In this document: positions 8,791-17,772 of the stretch, piece after piece
How the letters are laid out: every line of letters begins with the position of its first letter
How positions within the stretch are numbered: position 1 is the stretch's first letter
Made by a program: the position numbers and the translations under genes
Assembly: GCF_002563655.1 (NCBI RefSeq)
Contig: NZ_PDIY01000001.1
Span: 3,632,001-3,696,000, forward strand
Length of the DNA: 64,000 bases
Direction of reading: 5' to 3'
Source: Bacillus sp. es.034
GTDB lineage: Bacteria > Bacillota > Bacilli > Bacillales > Bacillaceae_B
The notes under the pieces: model-generated
What the model saw: the letters and a program-made list of their open reading frames with translations, nothing else
Databases searched by the model: none
What the model was told of the DNA's origin: nothing

Positions 8791-8838
8791 AAACGATTCC
8801 TCCTCATCTTTATCATACCCCACCGAACAAAAATTAAA

Positions 8839-8881
8839 GAAGCTAATGCTTACAATCCTGACTCATGTAAGCACTAGCTTC
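8839..8881 (-). terminator. Terminator of the MoxR-DUF58-DUF4129 operon
   Basis: Minus strand GAAGCTA-TGCTTACA ... TGTAAGCA-TAGCTTC (one mismatch) followed by TTTAATTTTTG. Confidence 0.88.
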
Positions 8882-8886
8882 TTCTA

Positions 8887-10140
8887 TTAATCTTCCCGTT
8901 CTTTCAATTCATCAATATGGTGTTCAATCTGATTTGTGAAGTAATCGACTTCTTGCTGACTTGGAACGTATTGACCGTATCTGACCCGTTCATAAAGAGA
9001 GAAAAAGCGTTCAGATTCACTATGGCCGATTCGGTTGAACCATGATTGAACGTTCTCATTCAGGTGTCTTCCTTCTCTCCATCTGTTAGCTTCCCCCTCG
9101 AACTTCTCCATCGAGAGCCTGATTACGTCCCTTGCTTTTGAATACTTTATTCGTTCCGTTTCATCTTCCTCGACAGGGGTTACGATCTTTTGAGTCATCA
9201 TCGTTGGAGAATTTTCTGCCTCCCTTGCCATGCCAAAGGAGGATTTCCGTTTCTTCACTAAATAAATGATGACTGCTATGACCAGTAACCCCAGCAGAAC
9301 CTCATTCACCCAGGAAAATGAAATTCCCTGGCTAAGTTCAAAATTCTGGGCATCTCCGAAATCCTGTTTTTGAACTTCGCTTCCCTCTCCCTCCTGAGCA
9401 TCCCTCGTACTCAAGAACATGTCTCTTAATTTTATTAACTGATGATAAATTGGATCAACCAAGAAAGAAAATACCCAAAATCCCTTTTCTGCTACCCAAT
9501 AAATCCCTTTACTAACCAAAGAGCTGAATACCGCCAGTAGCCCCCCTGCCAATGTTACTAAAAACCAGAATCCCATTGGTTTGAGCAGCACTTTTTTATG
9601 GCCGTTTTTCACATCGCCGAGCATTCTTTGAATCGGCGTGAACGTGATGATGATAGAAAGGAAGATAAATAGAAGACTGTAGATGATATTCGTGTTTCCC
9701 AGGTCTCTTATGGAGCCTGTCAATAATGAAAATGACGCGATAAATAAAAAGATCAGGACAGACCCGCTGCTCACTTCGATGGATGCATCTATACTTTTGG
9801 TATAAGATGTGATTTTCCAATGTAAAAAAACCAATACAGCCACCATCACCCACCATACAGCAGAAAAGAAGTAGATACTTAATACAAGAGAAATAGCGAG
9901 TGCCCCTAACAATAGTTTAAATATCCGAGGTTTCAACGTGCTTACTATGAGAAATGCCATTACTATGATAAACACCATACAAAGGGCCGGTACGTAGCTG
10001 CTTAATAGTACTTCTTTGGAAAAAAGGAATGTGGTCATTAATAGGGCGAATAAAATATCGATTCCGACATAGAGCCCCATTTTCACCATGAGCATTTGTT
10101 TTTGTTTGATCAAGAAGGAACTTTCAGCGAACGATTCCAT
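8887..10140 (-). CDS. Membrane protein with C-terminal DUF4129 domain
   Basis: 417 residues. About six to eight hydrophobic helices fill residues 15-215, a further helix lies near 280-300, and a cytoplasmic DUF4129-like tail (RIKYSKARDVIRLSMEKF ... EVDYFTNQIEHHIDELKE) follows. The family is almost always found with MoxR ATPase and DUF58 genes, as here. The ATG lies 31 nt inside the end of the DUF58 gene. Neighbouring systems often carry a transglutaminase domain in this protein; none is visible here. Confidence 0.85.
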   Translation of the reverse strand: MESFAESSFLIKQKQMLMVKMGLYVGIDILFALLMTTFLFSKEVLLSSYVPALCMVFIIVMAFLIVSTLKPRIFKLLLGALAISLVLSIYFFSAVWWVMVAVLVFLHWKITSYTKSIDASIEVSSGSVLIFLFIASFSLLTGSIRDLGNTNIIYSLLFIFLSIIITFTPIQRMLGDVKNGHKKVLLKPMGFWFLVTLAGGLLAVFSSLVSKGIYWVAEKGFWVFSFLVDPIYHQLIKLRDMFLSTRDAQEGEGSEVQKQDFGDAQNFELSQGISFSWVNEVLLGLLVIAVIIYLVKKRKSSFGMAREAENSPTMMTQKIVTPVEEDETERIKYSKARDVIRLSMEKFEGEANRWREGRHLNENVQSWFNRIGHSESERFFSLYERVRYGQYVPSQQEVDYFTNQIEHHIDELKERED

Positions 10141-11303
10141 AATGTGACGACTCCTTGTTTTTGTTCTGAATTCAACTTGTAAACTTGGATTTTCTGTTTC
10201 TCAATCTTTGTCAATAAAGCTTCTTCACGTGCCCCCAGTGCCCCTGCAGTAATAAATACAGAAGGAACCAATTGTCTGAGGTATAAATGCTTCAGAACAA
10301 TATGGAATGGGATTGTAAACTCATCTGTGGATAGAGTAGAAAGCATTTCCATCCCTCTCTGCCTGTGAACCCTTCCTATTCCGGGCGGAAGATAATAGTA
10401 AGGGGTCCCGCCCTGGGACCTCACGTTTAAGACAAGGGAGAAAGTGATATTTTGTTCTACCGCAAGCCTCATCATATAGGAGGCATATTGAATGATTTCT
10501 TCGAGCTGGTTGGTGATGGCATAGCGATCCGATAGATTGATGGCGATCATCCACTCTTTTTGGGTAGCTGGTGCATAGATCTTCGTTTGAAGACTGCCGG
10601 TTCTGGCAGTTGCCTTCCAGTGAACATCCTGAAAGCGGTCTCCTTGGATGTAATCCCTTGTCCCTATCTGATGAAAGACATCATGAAATAATGAATGTTG
10701 GATGGGGACGTCACCCTGTTTCCATGTAAGCTTTTGTTCGGCCATTTTCACTGGAGAATCTGAAGGAAATACGATAATGGTGGACGGGACATTATCAAGT
10801 AAATCCAAAAGTACTTTACCACTTCCGAATAAGTGGGGGATTTCCAGCTGCATATTGGTAATCTTGCATAATCCCCTTCTTTTTCCTTTAACAGGTATGG
10901 AGATGCTCCCTTCCTCATTTTTACGGATGGAGAAGGGGATGGACACTTCAATTTTGTCCTCCACCCCTGACGAGTAGGGGTGCATAGTGGGGATGACGAT
11001 ATCTTTAAATGTGATTTTCAACGTTGCACCCCAAATGGACATGCCTTTATTTTGAAGTTGAAATTCCCACTTTTGCTCCTCATCGCAATGCAGCCTAATT
11101 CTCTTCGCGGTCCTTCCAATGCTGATGCCTTCACCAATTTTCATTAGATACCATTGATGGACCCTGAAATAGAGGATCATCAACAAAAAAATACCCAACC
11201 CTACATAGGAATGCACATAAAAACTTGCTGCCCCAACGATGACAAGCAGGACCAGAGTCAAGGATATATAGGGATCTTCGACAATGTCACGTTTCCAATT
11301 CAC
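10110..11303 (-). CDS. DUF58 domain-containing protein
   Basis: About 397 residues. Two N-terminal membrane helices are followed by a beta-rich region and the DUF58 core (DYIQGDRFQDVHWKATARTG near residue 230). DUF58 resembles a von Willebrand A fold and accompanies MoxR ATPases. The GTG start at 11303 overlaps the TAG of the ATPase gene by 1 nt (TAGTG). The longer reading into the ATPase gene is a frame shadow. Function is unknown; a B. subtilis counterpart is YeaD. Confidence 0.88.
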   Translation of the reverse strand: MNWKRDIVEDPYISLTLVLLVIVGAASFYVHSYVGLGIFLLMILYFRVHQWYLMKIGEGISIGRTAKRIRLHCDEEQKWEFQLQNKGMSIWGATLKITFKDIVIPTMHPYSSGVEDKIEVSIPFSIRKNEEGSISIPVKGKRRGLCKITNMQLEIPHLFGSGKVLLDLLDNVPSTIIVFPSDSPVKMAEQKLTWKQGDVPIQHSLFHDVFHQIGTRDYIQGDRFQDVHWKATARTGSLQTKIYAPATQKEWMIAINLSDRYAITNQLEEIIQYASYMMRLAVEQNITFSLVLNVRSQGGTPYYYLPPGIGRVHRQRGMEMLSTLSTDEFTIPFHIVLKHLYLRQLVPSVFITAGALGAREEALLTKIEKQKIQVYKLNSEQKQGVVTLWNRSLKVPS

Positions 11304-12241
11304 TAAGCTTGCCTCGCTTCTACAGGAGTAACCGACATTTCTACAATTTGCTCGATCACTTCTTCGGCCGTTCTCGTCAAGGAAGACTCTATCGTTAATT
11401 GGATCCGGTGTTGCAGTACGTATGGGGCAACGGCTACAATATCCTGCGGTCTCACAAAATCCCTTCCTTCGAGGAATGCTTGAGCCTGAGAGGCCTTGAG
11501 AAGTGCGAGGCTCGCTCGTGGACTTGCACCTACCTCCACCCATTCATGTTCCCTTGTTCCCCTCGTAATTTGAAGAATATATGTTTCGATATCCTCGGAT
11601 ATATGTACTTCTTTAACTTGGCGGGTCAATGATTGTAACTCATCCAGACTTAACACTTTGTTGACTGTATTTAATGGTTCGGCTGATTTAAAGCGGTTTA
11701 ATATTCCTCTTTCCTCTTCAAAATCAGGATATGTAAACGGAATCTTCAATAAAAACCGGTCAAGCTGTGCTGCAGGCAGTGGAAATGTTCCCTGCTGGGA
11801 TTCAATCGGATTCTGAGTGGCGACCACGATAAACGGTGGCTCTAATGGGACGGTTTCCCCGTCTATGGTGATTTGTTTTTCTTCCATTACTTCGAGTAAA
11901 CTCGCCTGTGTTCTCGGAGTGGCCCTGTTAATCTCATCTGCCAAAAGGACATTCGTGACCACAGGTCCTGTCCTTAATTCGAATTCCTGTGTTTTCGGAT
12001 TGAAAAACTGTATACCAGTCACATCACTCGGTAACACATCCGGTGTGAATTGGATCCTTTTAAATGCTCCATCGATACAGTGACTGAATGTTTTGGCGAG
12101 CAAAGTCTTTCCTGTACCCGGGACACTTTCCAATAGAACGTGTCCTTCTTGAAGTAATGCAATTAATAACAGGTCGATTTCTTTGTCCTTCCCCACTAGC
12201 ACTTTATTCATCTCTCTCTTGATTGAATCCAATCGATTCAT
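11303..12241 (-). CDS. MoxR-family AAA+ ATPase
   Basis: 312-residue ATPase of the MoxR group, which acts as a chaperone-like factor in maturing partner complexes. Walker A is VPGTGKT (about residues 38-45) and Walker B LLADEINRA; sensor motif VATQNPIE and arginine-finger region FLLKIPFTYPD are present. It is first gene of a three-gene operon with DUF58 and DUF4129 partners. GAGGGGG precedes the ATG. Confidence 0.93.
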   Translation of the reverse strand: MNRLDSIKREMNKVLVGKDKEIDLLLIALLQEGHVLLESVPGTGKTLLAKTFSHCIDGAFKRIQFTPDVLPSDVTGIQFFNPKTQEFELRTGPVVTNVLLADEINRATPRTQASLLEVMEEKQITIDGETVPLEPPFIVVATQNPIESQQGTFPLPAAQLDRFLLKIPFTYPDFEEERGILNRFKSAEPLNTVNKVLSLDELQSLTRQVKEVHISEDIETYILQITRGTREHEWVEVGASPRASLALLKASQAQAFLEGRDFVRPQDIVAVAPYVLQHRIQLTIESSLTRTAEEVIEQIVEMSVTPVEARQA

Positions 12242-12342
12242 TCTTTTTCCCCCTCATTGACTGTATTGATTAAATTTTCTAAATATATTATTTTTTCATT
12301 CTACCATAACTTGTTGTTAAATTATCCCTTTTCCGAAAAAAA

Positions 12343-12380
12343 AACGAACCACTTCACCAGGATAGGTGAACGGTTCGTTT
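12343..12380. terminator. Terminator of SDR gene
   Basis: AACGAACC-CTTCACC paired with GGTGAA-GGTTCGTT, flanked by A-run and T-run. On the minus strand it follows the stop of the SDR gene at 12389. Confidence 0.88.
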
Positions 12381-12388
12381 TTTTACCG

Positions 12389-13126
12389 TTAATGTTCATA
12401 CATCATCTTCCTAGTCATTCCCCCATCTATCACGATGTTTTCACCTGTGATGAAATCATTATCGGGGTGGGCAAGGAATAAGCATGCCCTCGCAATATCT
12501 CCAGGTTTCCCTACCCTTCCGGAAGGGTGCTGACTGTGGTCGATGTCTCTCAAGGTGTCATAATCTTCCGTTTGAATCCATCCGGGACTGATAGAATTGA
12601 CGCGGATCCCCACTTCGCTCAAAGTAATGGCCAGAGAATGAGTGAGGCTCACAATACCTCCTTTTGTCGCTGAATAGGCTTCAGTATCCGGTTCAGACAT
12701 AGAAGCCCTTGTGGAGGCCATATTTATGATGCATCCACCTTGATTCTTCATTAATGTGGCCGCTTCCCGGCTGCAATAAAATACGCTGCTTAAGTTTGAT
12801 GATAGAATGCCATTCCAGTCGTCAGGTTCCATCTCCCAGAAGGACATGAATCTGGAGACACCTGCATTATTTATCAGAACGTCCAGCACCTCATGATCTT
12901 CTTTTATTTTATTGAAGACGACCTTCACCTCATCGGGGACACCCACATCTGCTTCATGGAATCGTGTGGTATACCCCTCTGCATTAAGCCTATCGGAATG
13001 TTCTCTCCCCTTTTCCACGTCCTTATCCACAAATTCAACCATGGCGCCCTCTCTGGCAAACTCTTCAACCAGGGTTTTCCCTATACCGCTGGCTCCCCCT
13101 GTGATACATATAATTTTGCTCTTCAT
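12389..13126 (-). CDS. SDR family NAD(P)-dependent oxidoreductase
   Basis: 245-residue classical short-chain dehydrogenase. The cofactor motif TGGASGIG lies near residues 9-16, NNAG near 86, and the catalytic YSATK (Tyr/Lys) near 150-155 with SISPGWI after it. Substrate cannot be read from sequence; closest in style to 3-oxoacyl-ACP or glucose dehydrogenases. The second ATG (13126) is chosen because GGGAG is 9 nt upstream, while the ATG at 13135 abuts it. Confidence 0.9.
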   Translation of the reverse strand: MKSKIICITGGASGIGKTLVEEFAREGAMVEFVDKDVEKGREHSDRLNAEGYTTRFHEADVGVPDEVKVVFNKIKEDHEVLDVLINNAGVSRFMSFWEMEPDDWNGILSSNLSSVFYCSREAATLMKNQGGCIINMASTRASMSEPDTEAYSATKGGIVSLTHSLAITLSEVGIRVNSISPGWIQTEDYDTLRDIDHSQHPSGRVGKPGDIARACLFLAHPDNDFITGENIVIDGGMTRKMMYEH

Positions 13127-13196
13127 TCTCTTCATCTCCCATCAAATGTTATATATAGAAGGATACCCTTCGCCCTGAAGGTACAATCTCCTTTAA

Positions 13197-13268
13197 TAGA
13201 AAAGGGTTAACCCGGTTGGAATTCTCCTTTTAAAATATAAGAGATTTCCAAGGGTTAACCCTTTTCTA
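13197..13268. repeat. Long inverted repeat with GGGTTAACCC in each arm
   Basis: Arm 1 (13197-13227) and arm 2 (13241-13268) are inverted copies: TAGAAAAGGGTTAACCC is exact, followed by TTGGAA-TCTC with one mismatch after a 2-nt insertion. Each arm also contains the palindrome GGGTTAACCC. It lies immediately after the stop of the Spo0E-like gene and may be its terminator, although the T-run is poor. Confidence 0.8.
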
Positions 13269-13270
13269 AA

Positions 13271-13450
13271 TTATTGAATCATTTTATTATGAGTTGTTTT
13301 TTCAGTATCATTTCGCTGATGAATATTGATCAAGGCATCCAGCTCTTTACTCAGTTGAATGGTAGTGGGGTTGTCGAGCCCTAAACGAAGACCTGACTCT
13401 ATCATTTTCCACCTTACCAACTCAATTCGAGCAGCAATTGTCCCTTTCAT
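13271..13450 (-). CDS. Spo0E-like aspartyl-phosphate phosphatase (59 aa)
   Basis: Small two-helix protein of the Spo0E family, which dephosphorylates Spo0A~P and delays sporulation. The signature S-x-x-L-D is seen as LSKELDALIN near residues 35-44, preceded by the typical IELVRWKMIESGLRLGL helix. The ATG at 13450 is six nt from GAGGTG; the three-codon longer form overlaps it. It is one of two such proteins in this window. The exact phosphorylated target is inferred from the family. Confidence 0.85.
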   Translation of the reverse strand: MKGTIAARIELVRWKMIESGLRLGLDNPTTIQLSKELDALINIHQRNDTEKTTHNKMIQ

Positions 13451-13547
13451 CAACATCACCTCATTTTCTTTTCTCTATTTTACTATTAATCCCACATAGA
13501 GGAAAGAAAAAGATATCCGAACGCTAAATTATTATTCACGATTATTC

Positions 13548-14138
13548 TTACTTTGCGAAACGGTGTTTACCAATCGTCAGCAAGGTGTTCCTGCTTGTGA
13601 TCCAGTCACTTGTAGATGTCACGGGATTATAGAAAAAGAGTGAGCCCTTCCCTTGACCTCTGAATGCCAAGGCTTCCTGGACCGCGTCCCTCGCTTCCTG
13701 TGAAGGCGCCTGGTTGATTTGTCCATTTTGTACAGGTGAAAAAGCATAGTGCCCATTTGAAACCTGATAGATTACTTTTTTGATAGTGTCAGGGAACTCA
13801 GTAGAATCCACTCTGTTTAATACGACGGTGGCGACTGCGACTTTACCTGCATAAGGCTCACCTTTCGCTTCTGCATGTACCAGCTTTGCAAGCAGCTCCC
13901 GGTCTTCATTTGAGACATTATTGTCAGGGATCTTGATTGTTTGACCCGGTTGGATTTCATTGGATTTCAAATTATTTGCTTCCTTTAGTTGAATGACGGA
14001 TACAGATTTCTCTTTACCGATATCCCAAAGGGACTCACCCTTTTCTACAGTATGATCTCCCCCTGCAGCGAATGTTTGAGTAGAGAAAGTAACAAAAGAA
14101 AGTGCTGCAATTCCTAAGATAAAGCTCTTCTTAATCAT
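13548..14138 (-). CDS. LysM cell-wall hydrolase, SleB/CwlJ (Hydrolase_2) type, YkvT-like
   Basis: 196-residue exported protein. Signal peptide residues 1-22 (ends in TFAAG), one LysM peptidoglycan-binding repeat about 27-70 (HTVEKGESLWDIGKEKSVSV), and a Hydrolase_2 domain about 78-195 with the conserved HAEAKGEPYAGKVAVATV and ALAFRGQGKGSLFFYNP. Related enzymes act on spore cortex or vegetative wall. GGGAGG precedes the ATG at 14138. Position next to ykvS matches B. subtilis ykvT. Confidence 0.9.
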   Translation of the reverse strand: MIKKSFILGIAALSFVTFSTQTFAAGGDHTVEKGESLWDIGKEKSVSVIQLKEANNLKSNEIQPGQTIKIPDNNVSNEDRELLAKLVHAEAKGEPYAGKVAVATVVLNRVDSTEFPDTIKKVIYQVSNGHYAFSPVQNGQINQAPSQEARDAVQEALAFRGQGKGSLFFYNPVTSTSDWITSRNTLLTIGKHRFAK

Positions 14139-14299
14139 ATTTCTACCTCCCAAATAGCGTTCCCTCATAAGATAACAATGAATGGGGAGAATTTCAGCAG
14201 GTAATGGTTACCACCAATCGTTCATGCCTCTATACTAAATGTAGAAACCCGTTCATATAATGTTTTTATACAACAAGACTCCGATGCCCATTTGTGAAC

Positions 14300-14326
14300 A
14301 AAAAAAAGCAGAGGATGATCTCCTCC
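14300..14326 (-). terminator. Terminator of gene 14334-14528
   Basis: Minus strand GAGGA-GATCA-TCCTC followed by TGCTTTTTTTTG. Confidence 0.75.
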
Positions 14327-14333
14327 ACTTCGT

Positions 14334-14528
14334 TTAACTTCTCGGTGTATCAAGGTATTGAAAGAGGATATTCCCGCCTTGTTTAGCTATCCCACGGAAC
14401 TGCTTAAAGTCTTCCTGTTTTACCAGCACAGATCGGAAAGCAAGAAAATCTTCCTTCAATACCATTATTTCCTCTACTTCTCTTGTACGCAATGATTGCA
14501 GCTGTTCAAGAATTTCAGTTTCACTCAT
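14334..14528 (-). CDS. Conserved hypothetical protein (64 aa)
   Basis: Not recognised. Small soluble protein starting MSETEILEQLQ, mixed helix/strand, ending in GNILFQYLDTPRS; no signal or membrane segment. The start at 14528 has GGAGG eight nt upstream; the seven-codon longer form contains that site. Monocistronic with its own terminator. Lies divergently from ykvS. Confidence 0.7.
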   Translation of the reverse strand: MSETEILEQLQSLRTREVEEIMVLKEDFLAFRSVLVKQEDFKQFRGIAKQGGNILFQYLDTPRS

Positions 14529-14694
14529 ATCCACTACCTCCATCTTCACTGTTTCTATTGTAGATTCAAAAGGCTACTGAGCTCAAGAGATAAATTTTAT
14601 ATGCAATTTTTAGAAAACTCTTTACCTTTTCATGACTTTGCGTCAAAATATTAGTAATTGTTTGTAGAATTTTGCCAAAAAGGAGCGGCTTTTG

Positions 14695-14874
14695 ATGAAA
14701 AAAGCAGAAATCGGGAATGTCATTGAATTTAGAGAAGGATTAAAAGGCATCGTTGAGAAAGTGAATGAAAATTCAGTAATCGTCGACTTAACTTATATGA
14801 AGAATTACCGAGAACTTGAATTAGAAGAAAAGACGGTGGTGAATCATAAAAATTATAAGATCGTAGAGGCATAA
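14695..14874 (+). CDS. ykvS: DUF2187 family protein YkvS
   Basis: 59-residue protein nearly identical in pattern to B. subtilis YkvS (MKKAEIGNVIEF, GIVEKVNENSVIVDLTYM, VVNHKNY). The KOW/SH3-like small beta fold suggests nucleic acid or protein binding, but function is unknown. The ATG at 14695 follows AAAAAGGAG; the adjoining TTG at 14692 is rejected. A T-rich terminator follows. Confidence 0.9.
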   Translation: MKKAEIGNVIEFREGLKGIVEKVNENSVIVDLTYMKNYRELELEEKTVVNHKNYKIVEA

Positions 14875-14886
14875 TACTACTTATAA

Positions 14887-14914
14887 GGTGGAGGACTTCC
14901 TCCTCCTTTTTTGA
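14887..14914 (+). terminator. Terminator of ykvS
   Basis: GGAGGA-CT-TCCTCC hairpin followed by TTTTTT. Confidence 0.75.
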
Positions 14915-14997
14915 TATAGGACCAACATAGAAAGGTTTACGGCGGCAGCTTTGAGGTTATTCTGATAGCATACTGTCTCGTAAGGTGGAACCCTGTC

Positions 14998-16380
14998 ATG
15001 AACTTGAATATACATATATTGAATAAAGCGCAAAAAAGCTTTTGGTTTGTGCCATTTTTATTTTCGCTTATTTCTTTACTCCTTTCTCTTGTCACCTTTT
15101 ATTTCGATTGGTGGTTAAGTCAACACAACTATCCCATATTTCCAAAGGTTTTGTTCTCTAATTTCAACTTATCCATGACCATCATCAGTACGATTGCATC
15201 ATCCATCATGACGATGACGACCATTACCTTTTCAACCATCATGGTTGTTCTCACGACATTTCTATCCCAGTATTCACCAAGGACTTTACAGAATTTCATC
15301 AATGATCGCCCTACTCAGCGGGTGCTAGCCATCTTTGTATCAGGTGTGGTCTACTGCATAACCCTGCTGGTCCTCCTCCAGGATGAATCAGGGCAGGAAT
15401 TATATATTTCCTCAGCTTTTGCAGGGGTAGTGGCCGTTATTTGTTTATTTGTCTTCGTTTATTTCGTACATCATGTTTCCAATTGGGTGAAGGTAAGTAA
15501 TTTAATCCATAACATCACCATTAAAACGAATAAAAAAATTGATAACAGCTACCTATATAGAAGAAATGCCATCCAAGAGGAACCATCGACTTACAATGAC
15601 TCCTTCTTTCAGGAAACGGAGCCGACCAATGTGTTCAGTGAAGCATCCGGATATCTGCAACAGATTGATATTGAAGGGATGATTAAAAAGGCTGAAAAGG
15701 ACAAGAGTATTGTACGGATGGTAAAGACACCCGGCGAATACTTACTTGAGGGAACCCCTGTGATGACGATTTGGACAACGAATGAAGACATTGACGCAGA
15801 AGACTACCTTGGCTATCTGGTATTGGGTCCTGATAAAGAGCCAATGGAAGACATTGAACTCGGGATCCGGAAGCTTGTAGAAATAGCCTTAAGGGCCATT
15901 TCTCCGGCCATCAACGACCCTAATACAGCCAAGAACTGCATTGAAGAAATCGGGATCATCCTGTCAAAGCTCGCTAAACATAAGCTTCCAAGCTCTTATT
16001 TGACAGATGACGAAAACCAGCTGCGTATCATTCTGGAACAGCCAACCTTTGTCGATTATTTGTACAAAAGCTTTTATCAATTAAGGCATTACGGTAAGCA
16101 GGATGTGTCCATCATTGCAGAAATTCTGCGTTCCCTGAGAATGATTGGTGAAAATAACAGCGGTGAAACAAAGAGAATGGTCTGGACATTCAAGAATTAT
16201 ATACTTGAAGGCATCGACTATGACAGCCTTCAGGACCTTGATATGCAGTACATCATGAGACATTTGAACGAACTCGCAGCAGCTTGTGGGAAAGAAGATT
16301 GGGACAAGGATGAAGTGCGAAACAAATACTTTCCCGAACAATACAAAACCGATGACTCTTATCATCACGATAAAGAATGA
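14998..16380 (+). CDS. DUF2254 domain-containing membrane protein
   Basis: 460 residues. Four hydrophobic helices lie in the N-terminal 165 residues (about 18-40, 60-88, 108-127, 137-160), then a large soluble part. The stretch TTITFSTIMVVLTTFLSQYSPR, broken around the helix, is characteristic of DUF2254, as is the AISPAINDPNTA segment near residue 300. Function is unknown. It is monocistronic. AAGGTGG lies upstream of the ATG, and a bidirectional terminator follows. Confidence 0.88.
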   Translation: MNLNIHILNKAQKSFWFVPFLFSLISLLLSLVTFYFDWWLSQHNYPIFPKVLFSNFNLSMTIISTIASSIMTMTTITFSTIMVVLTTFLSQYSPRTLQNFINDRPTQRVLAIFVSGVVYCITLLVLLQDESGQELYISSAFAGVVAVICLFVFVYFVHHVSNWVKVSNLIHNITIKTNKKIDNSYLYRRNAIQEEPSTYNDSFFQETEPTNVFSEASGYLQQIDIEGMIKKAEKDKSIVRMVKTPGEYLLEGTPVMTIWTTNEDIDAEDYLGYLVLGPDKEPMEDIELGIRKLVEIALRAISPAINDPNTAKNCIEEIGIILSKLAKHKLPSSYLTDDENQLRIILEQPTFVDYLYKSFYQLRHYGKQDVSIIAEILRSLRMIGENNSGETKRMVWTFKNYILEGIDYDSLQDLDMQYIMRHLNELAAACGKEDWDKDEVRNKYFPEQYKTDDSYHHDKE

Positions 16381-16389
16381 TAACCTAAA

Positions 16390-16417
16390 AAAACGGATGC
16401 CCATTAGCATCCGTTTT
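16390..16417. terminator. Bidirectional terminator
   Basis: AAAACGGATGC, loop CCATTA, GCATCCGTTTT, with A-run and T-run on either side. Serves the DUF2254 gene (+) and the small gene at 16422-16541 (-). Confidence 0.9.
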
Positions 16418-16421
16418 CCTT

Positions 16422-16541
16422 TTATTGCTTTTCTTTCTTTCCTTCTGAAAGCTCCTTGAACGAAGAAACTTTACCGTGAGGATGCTGCTCCTCTTTTCTT
16501 ACATTCCACTGTCTTTCTTTTTCATGTTTGGACTGTGTCAT
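16422..16541 (-). CDS. Very small DUF6254-type protein (39 aa)
   Basis: 39-residue highly charged peptide: starts MTQSKHEKERQW and contains VRKEEQHPHGKV, a pattern I associate with the DUF6254 family of short bacillar proteins of unknown role. AAAGGAG sits 8 nt upstream of the ATG, and the shared terminator lies directly after the stop. It converges with the DUF2254 gene. Confidence 0.75.
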   Translation of the reverse strand: MTQSKHEKERQWNVRKEEQHPHGKVSSFKELSEGKKEKQ

Positions 16542-16614
16542 GTTTGCCACTCCTTTTAATTATTTACTCTCTATTAACATGAGCAGCAGACTCATTTTTT
16601 ACTCTTTTTGAACA

Positions 16615-17646
16615 TTATTTATTCGGCTTCATCCAGAGAAGGATAATGAATAACAAACTCATATACCCAAATAGAGGGTACAGATAAGATAGGAGTTCAC
16701 TGTACTCAAAAAAGCTCAAAGAATAGATCATCAGAAAGATTCCGGTAAAAGTCAATATAGATGAGCCTTTCCAATAATTCCCCAGCTGTTTTTCGAGTCC
16801 GAATACGCCACCGATGACGGAAGTAAAAATCTCACCATAAATAATGAGGATATAAATAAAGTAGAAGCCTGTTACGAATGACTTCATCACAACGGCCATG
16901 GGAATCTGATACTGGGTTACGTTTGGGATCATGACCAAAGTGATATGACTGGAGATCAAAATGAGTGTAAGAAAAAACCCGCCAAGATATCCCCCATATT
17001 TAATGATTTCCCGATCTTTCACTTCTCCTGCAACTGGAACAAGAACAGCCTGTGCCATGGCGAGATTGAAGGCTACATATGAAAATGGGGCCACCACCGA
17101 TTTCCAACCATCTTCCGCATGAGGGATCATAAGGAAGGCATCCAAAAAATCCGCATGGCGAACAGAATACACCATCAGAAACAGATTGAATACAATCATA
17201 AGAGGAACGACAAACGTATTCACAGCAAATAAACCTTTGATCCCTACCATCATCGTGAAAAAACCCAATACGATGGTCAACAGAATGCCTAACTGTTTGG
17301 ATAATAGGAGCTGCTCCTGAAAAACGGCCCCTGCCCCTGAAAGCATGACGGCTGAAACACCGATCAGCATGATCATCATGACGATATTCATGATTCTCGC
17401 AAACCATTTACCAAATAAATATTCATTGAATTCCTCAAATGACTTCGCTTTAATATCATGGGATTTGAGCATAATCTTGGTTCCCATCGTAATAAATAAA
17501 TATCCACTTAGTAATATGGCAATAAACCCGACAAAACCAAATCGGGTGAAAAACTCGACAATTTCCCTTCCTGTGGCAAATCCGGCTCCTATAACAGTTC
17601 CTACATATACAGCTGCTATCTGAAACGACCCAGCCATTCTTTTCAT
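16615..17646 (-). CDS. ykvI: YkvI family membrane transporter-like protein
   Basis: 343 residues, about ten hydrophobic helices throughout. The N-terminal signature VYVGTVIGAGFATGREIVEF, read in two parts around residues 13-32, is that of YkvI, a distant relative of the APC amino-acid/cation symporters. Substrate is unknown. The ATG at 17646 follows GAGGTGATGGG. Synteny with B. subtilis (ykvS/ykvT neighbourhood) supports orthology. Confidence 0.85.
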   Translation of the reverse strand: MKRMAGSFQIAAVYVGTVIGAGFATGREIVEFFTRFGFVGFIAILLSGYLFITMGTKIMLKSHDIKAKSFEEFNEYLFGKWFARIMNIVMMIMLIGVSAVMLSGAGAVFQEQLLLSKQLGILLTIVLGFFTMMVGIKGLFAVNTFVVPLMIVFNLFLMVYSVRHADFLDAFLMIPHAEDGWKSVVAPFSYVAFNLAMAQAVLVPVAGEVKDREIIKYGGYLGGFFLTLILISSHITLVMIPNVTQYQIPMAVVMKSFVTGFYFIYILIIYGEIFTSVIGGVFGLEKQLGNYWKGSSILTFTGIFLMIYSLSFFEYSELLSYLYPLFGYMSLLFIILLWMKPNK

Positions 17647-17739
17647 CCCATCACCTCTGACACCTTCTACTTCACCTTATGTACAAGCATGGGAAAACAG
17701 AAGCAAAAGAACATAATTCTTTAATTAAACGAAAAAAAA

Positions 17740-17762
17740 GCAACCGCATTAAATGCGGCTGC
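17740..17762 (-). terminator. Terminator of the M3 peptidase gene
   Basis: Minus strand GCAGCCGCATTTAATGCGGTTGC hairpin followed by TTTTTTTTC. Confidence 0.9.
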
Positions 17763-17772
17763 CCTGGTGCAT

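Noticed and set aside
12389..13450. Operon of the Spo0E-like gene and the SDR gene
   Set aside because: A 72-bp inverted repeat lies between them and each has its own ribosome-binding site; joint transcription cannot be shown.
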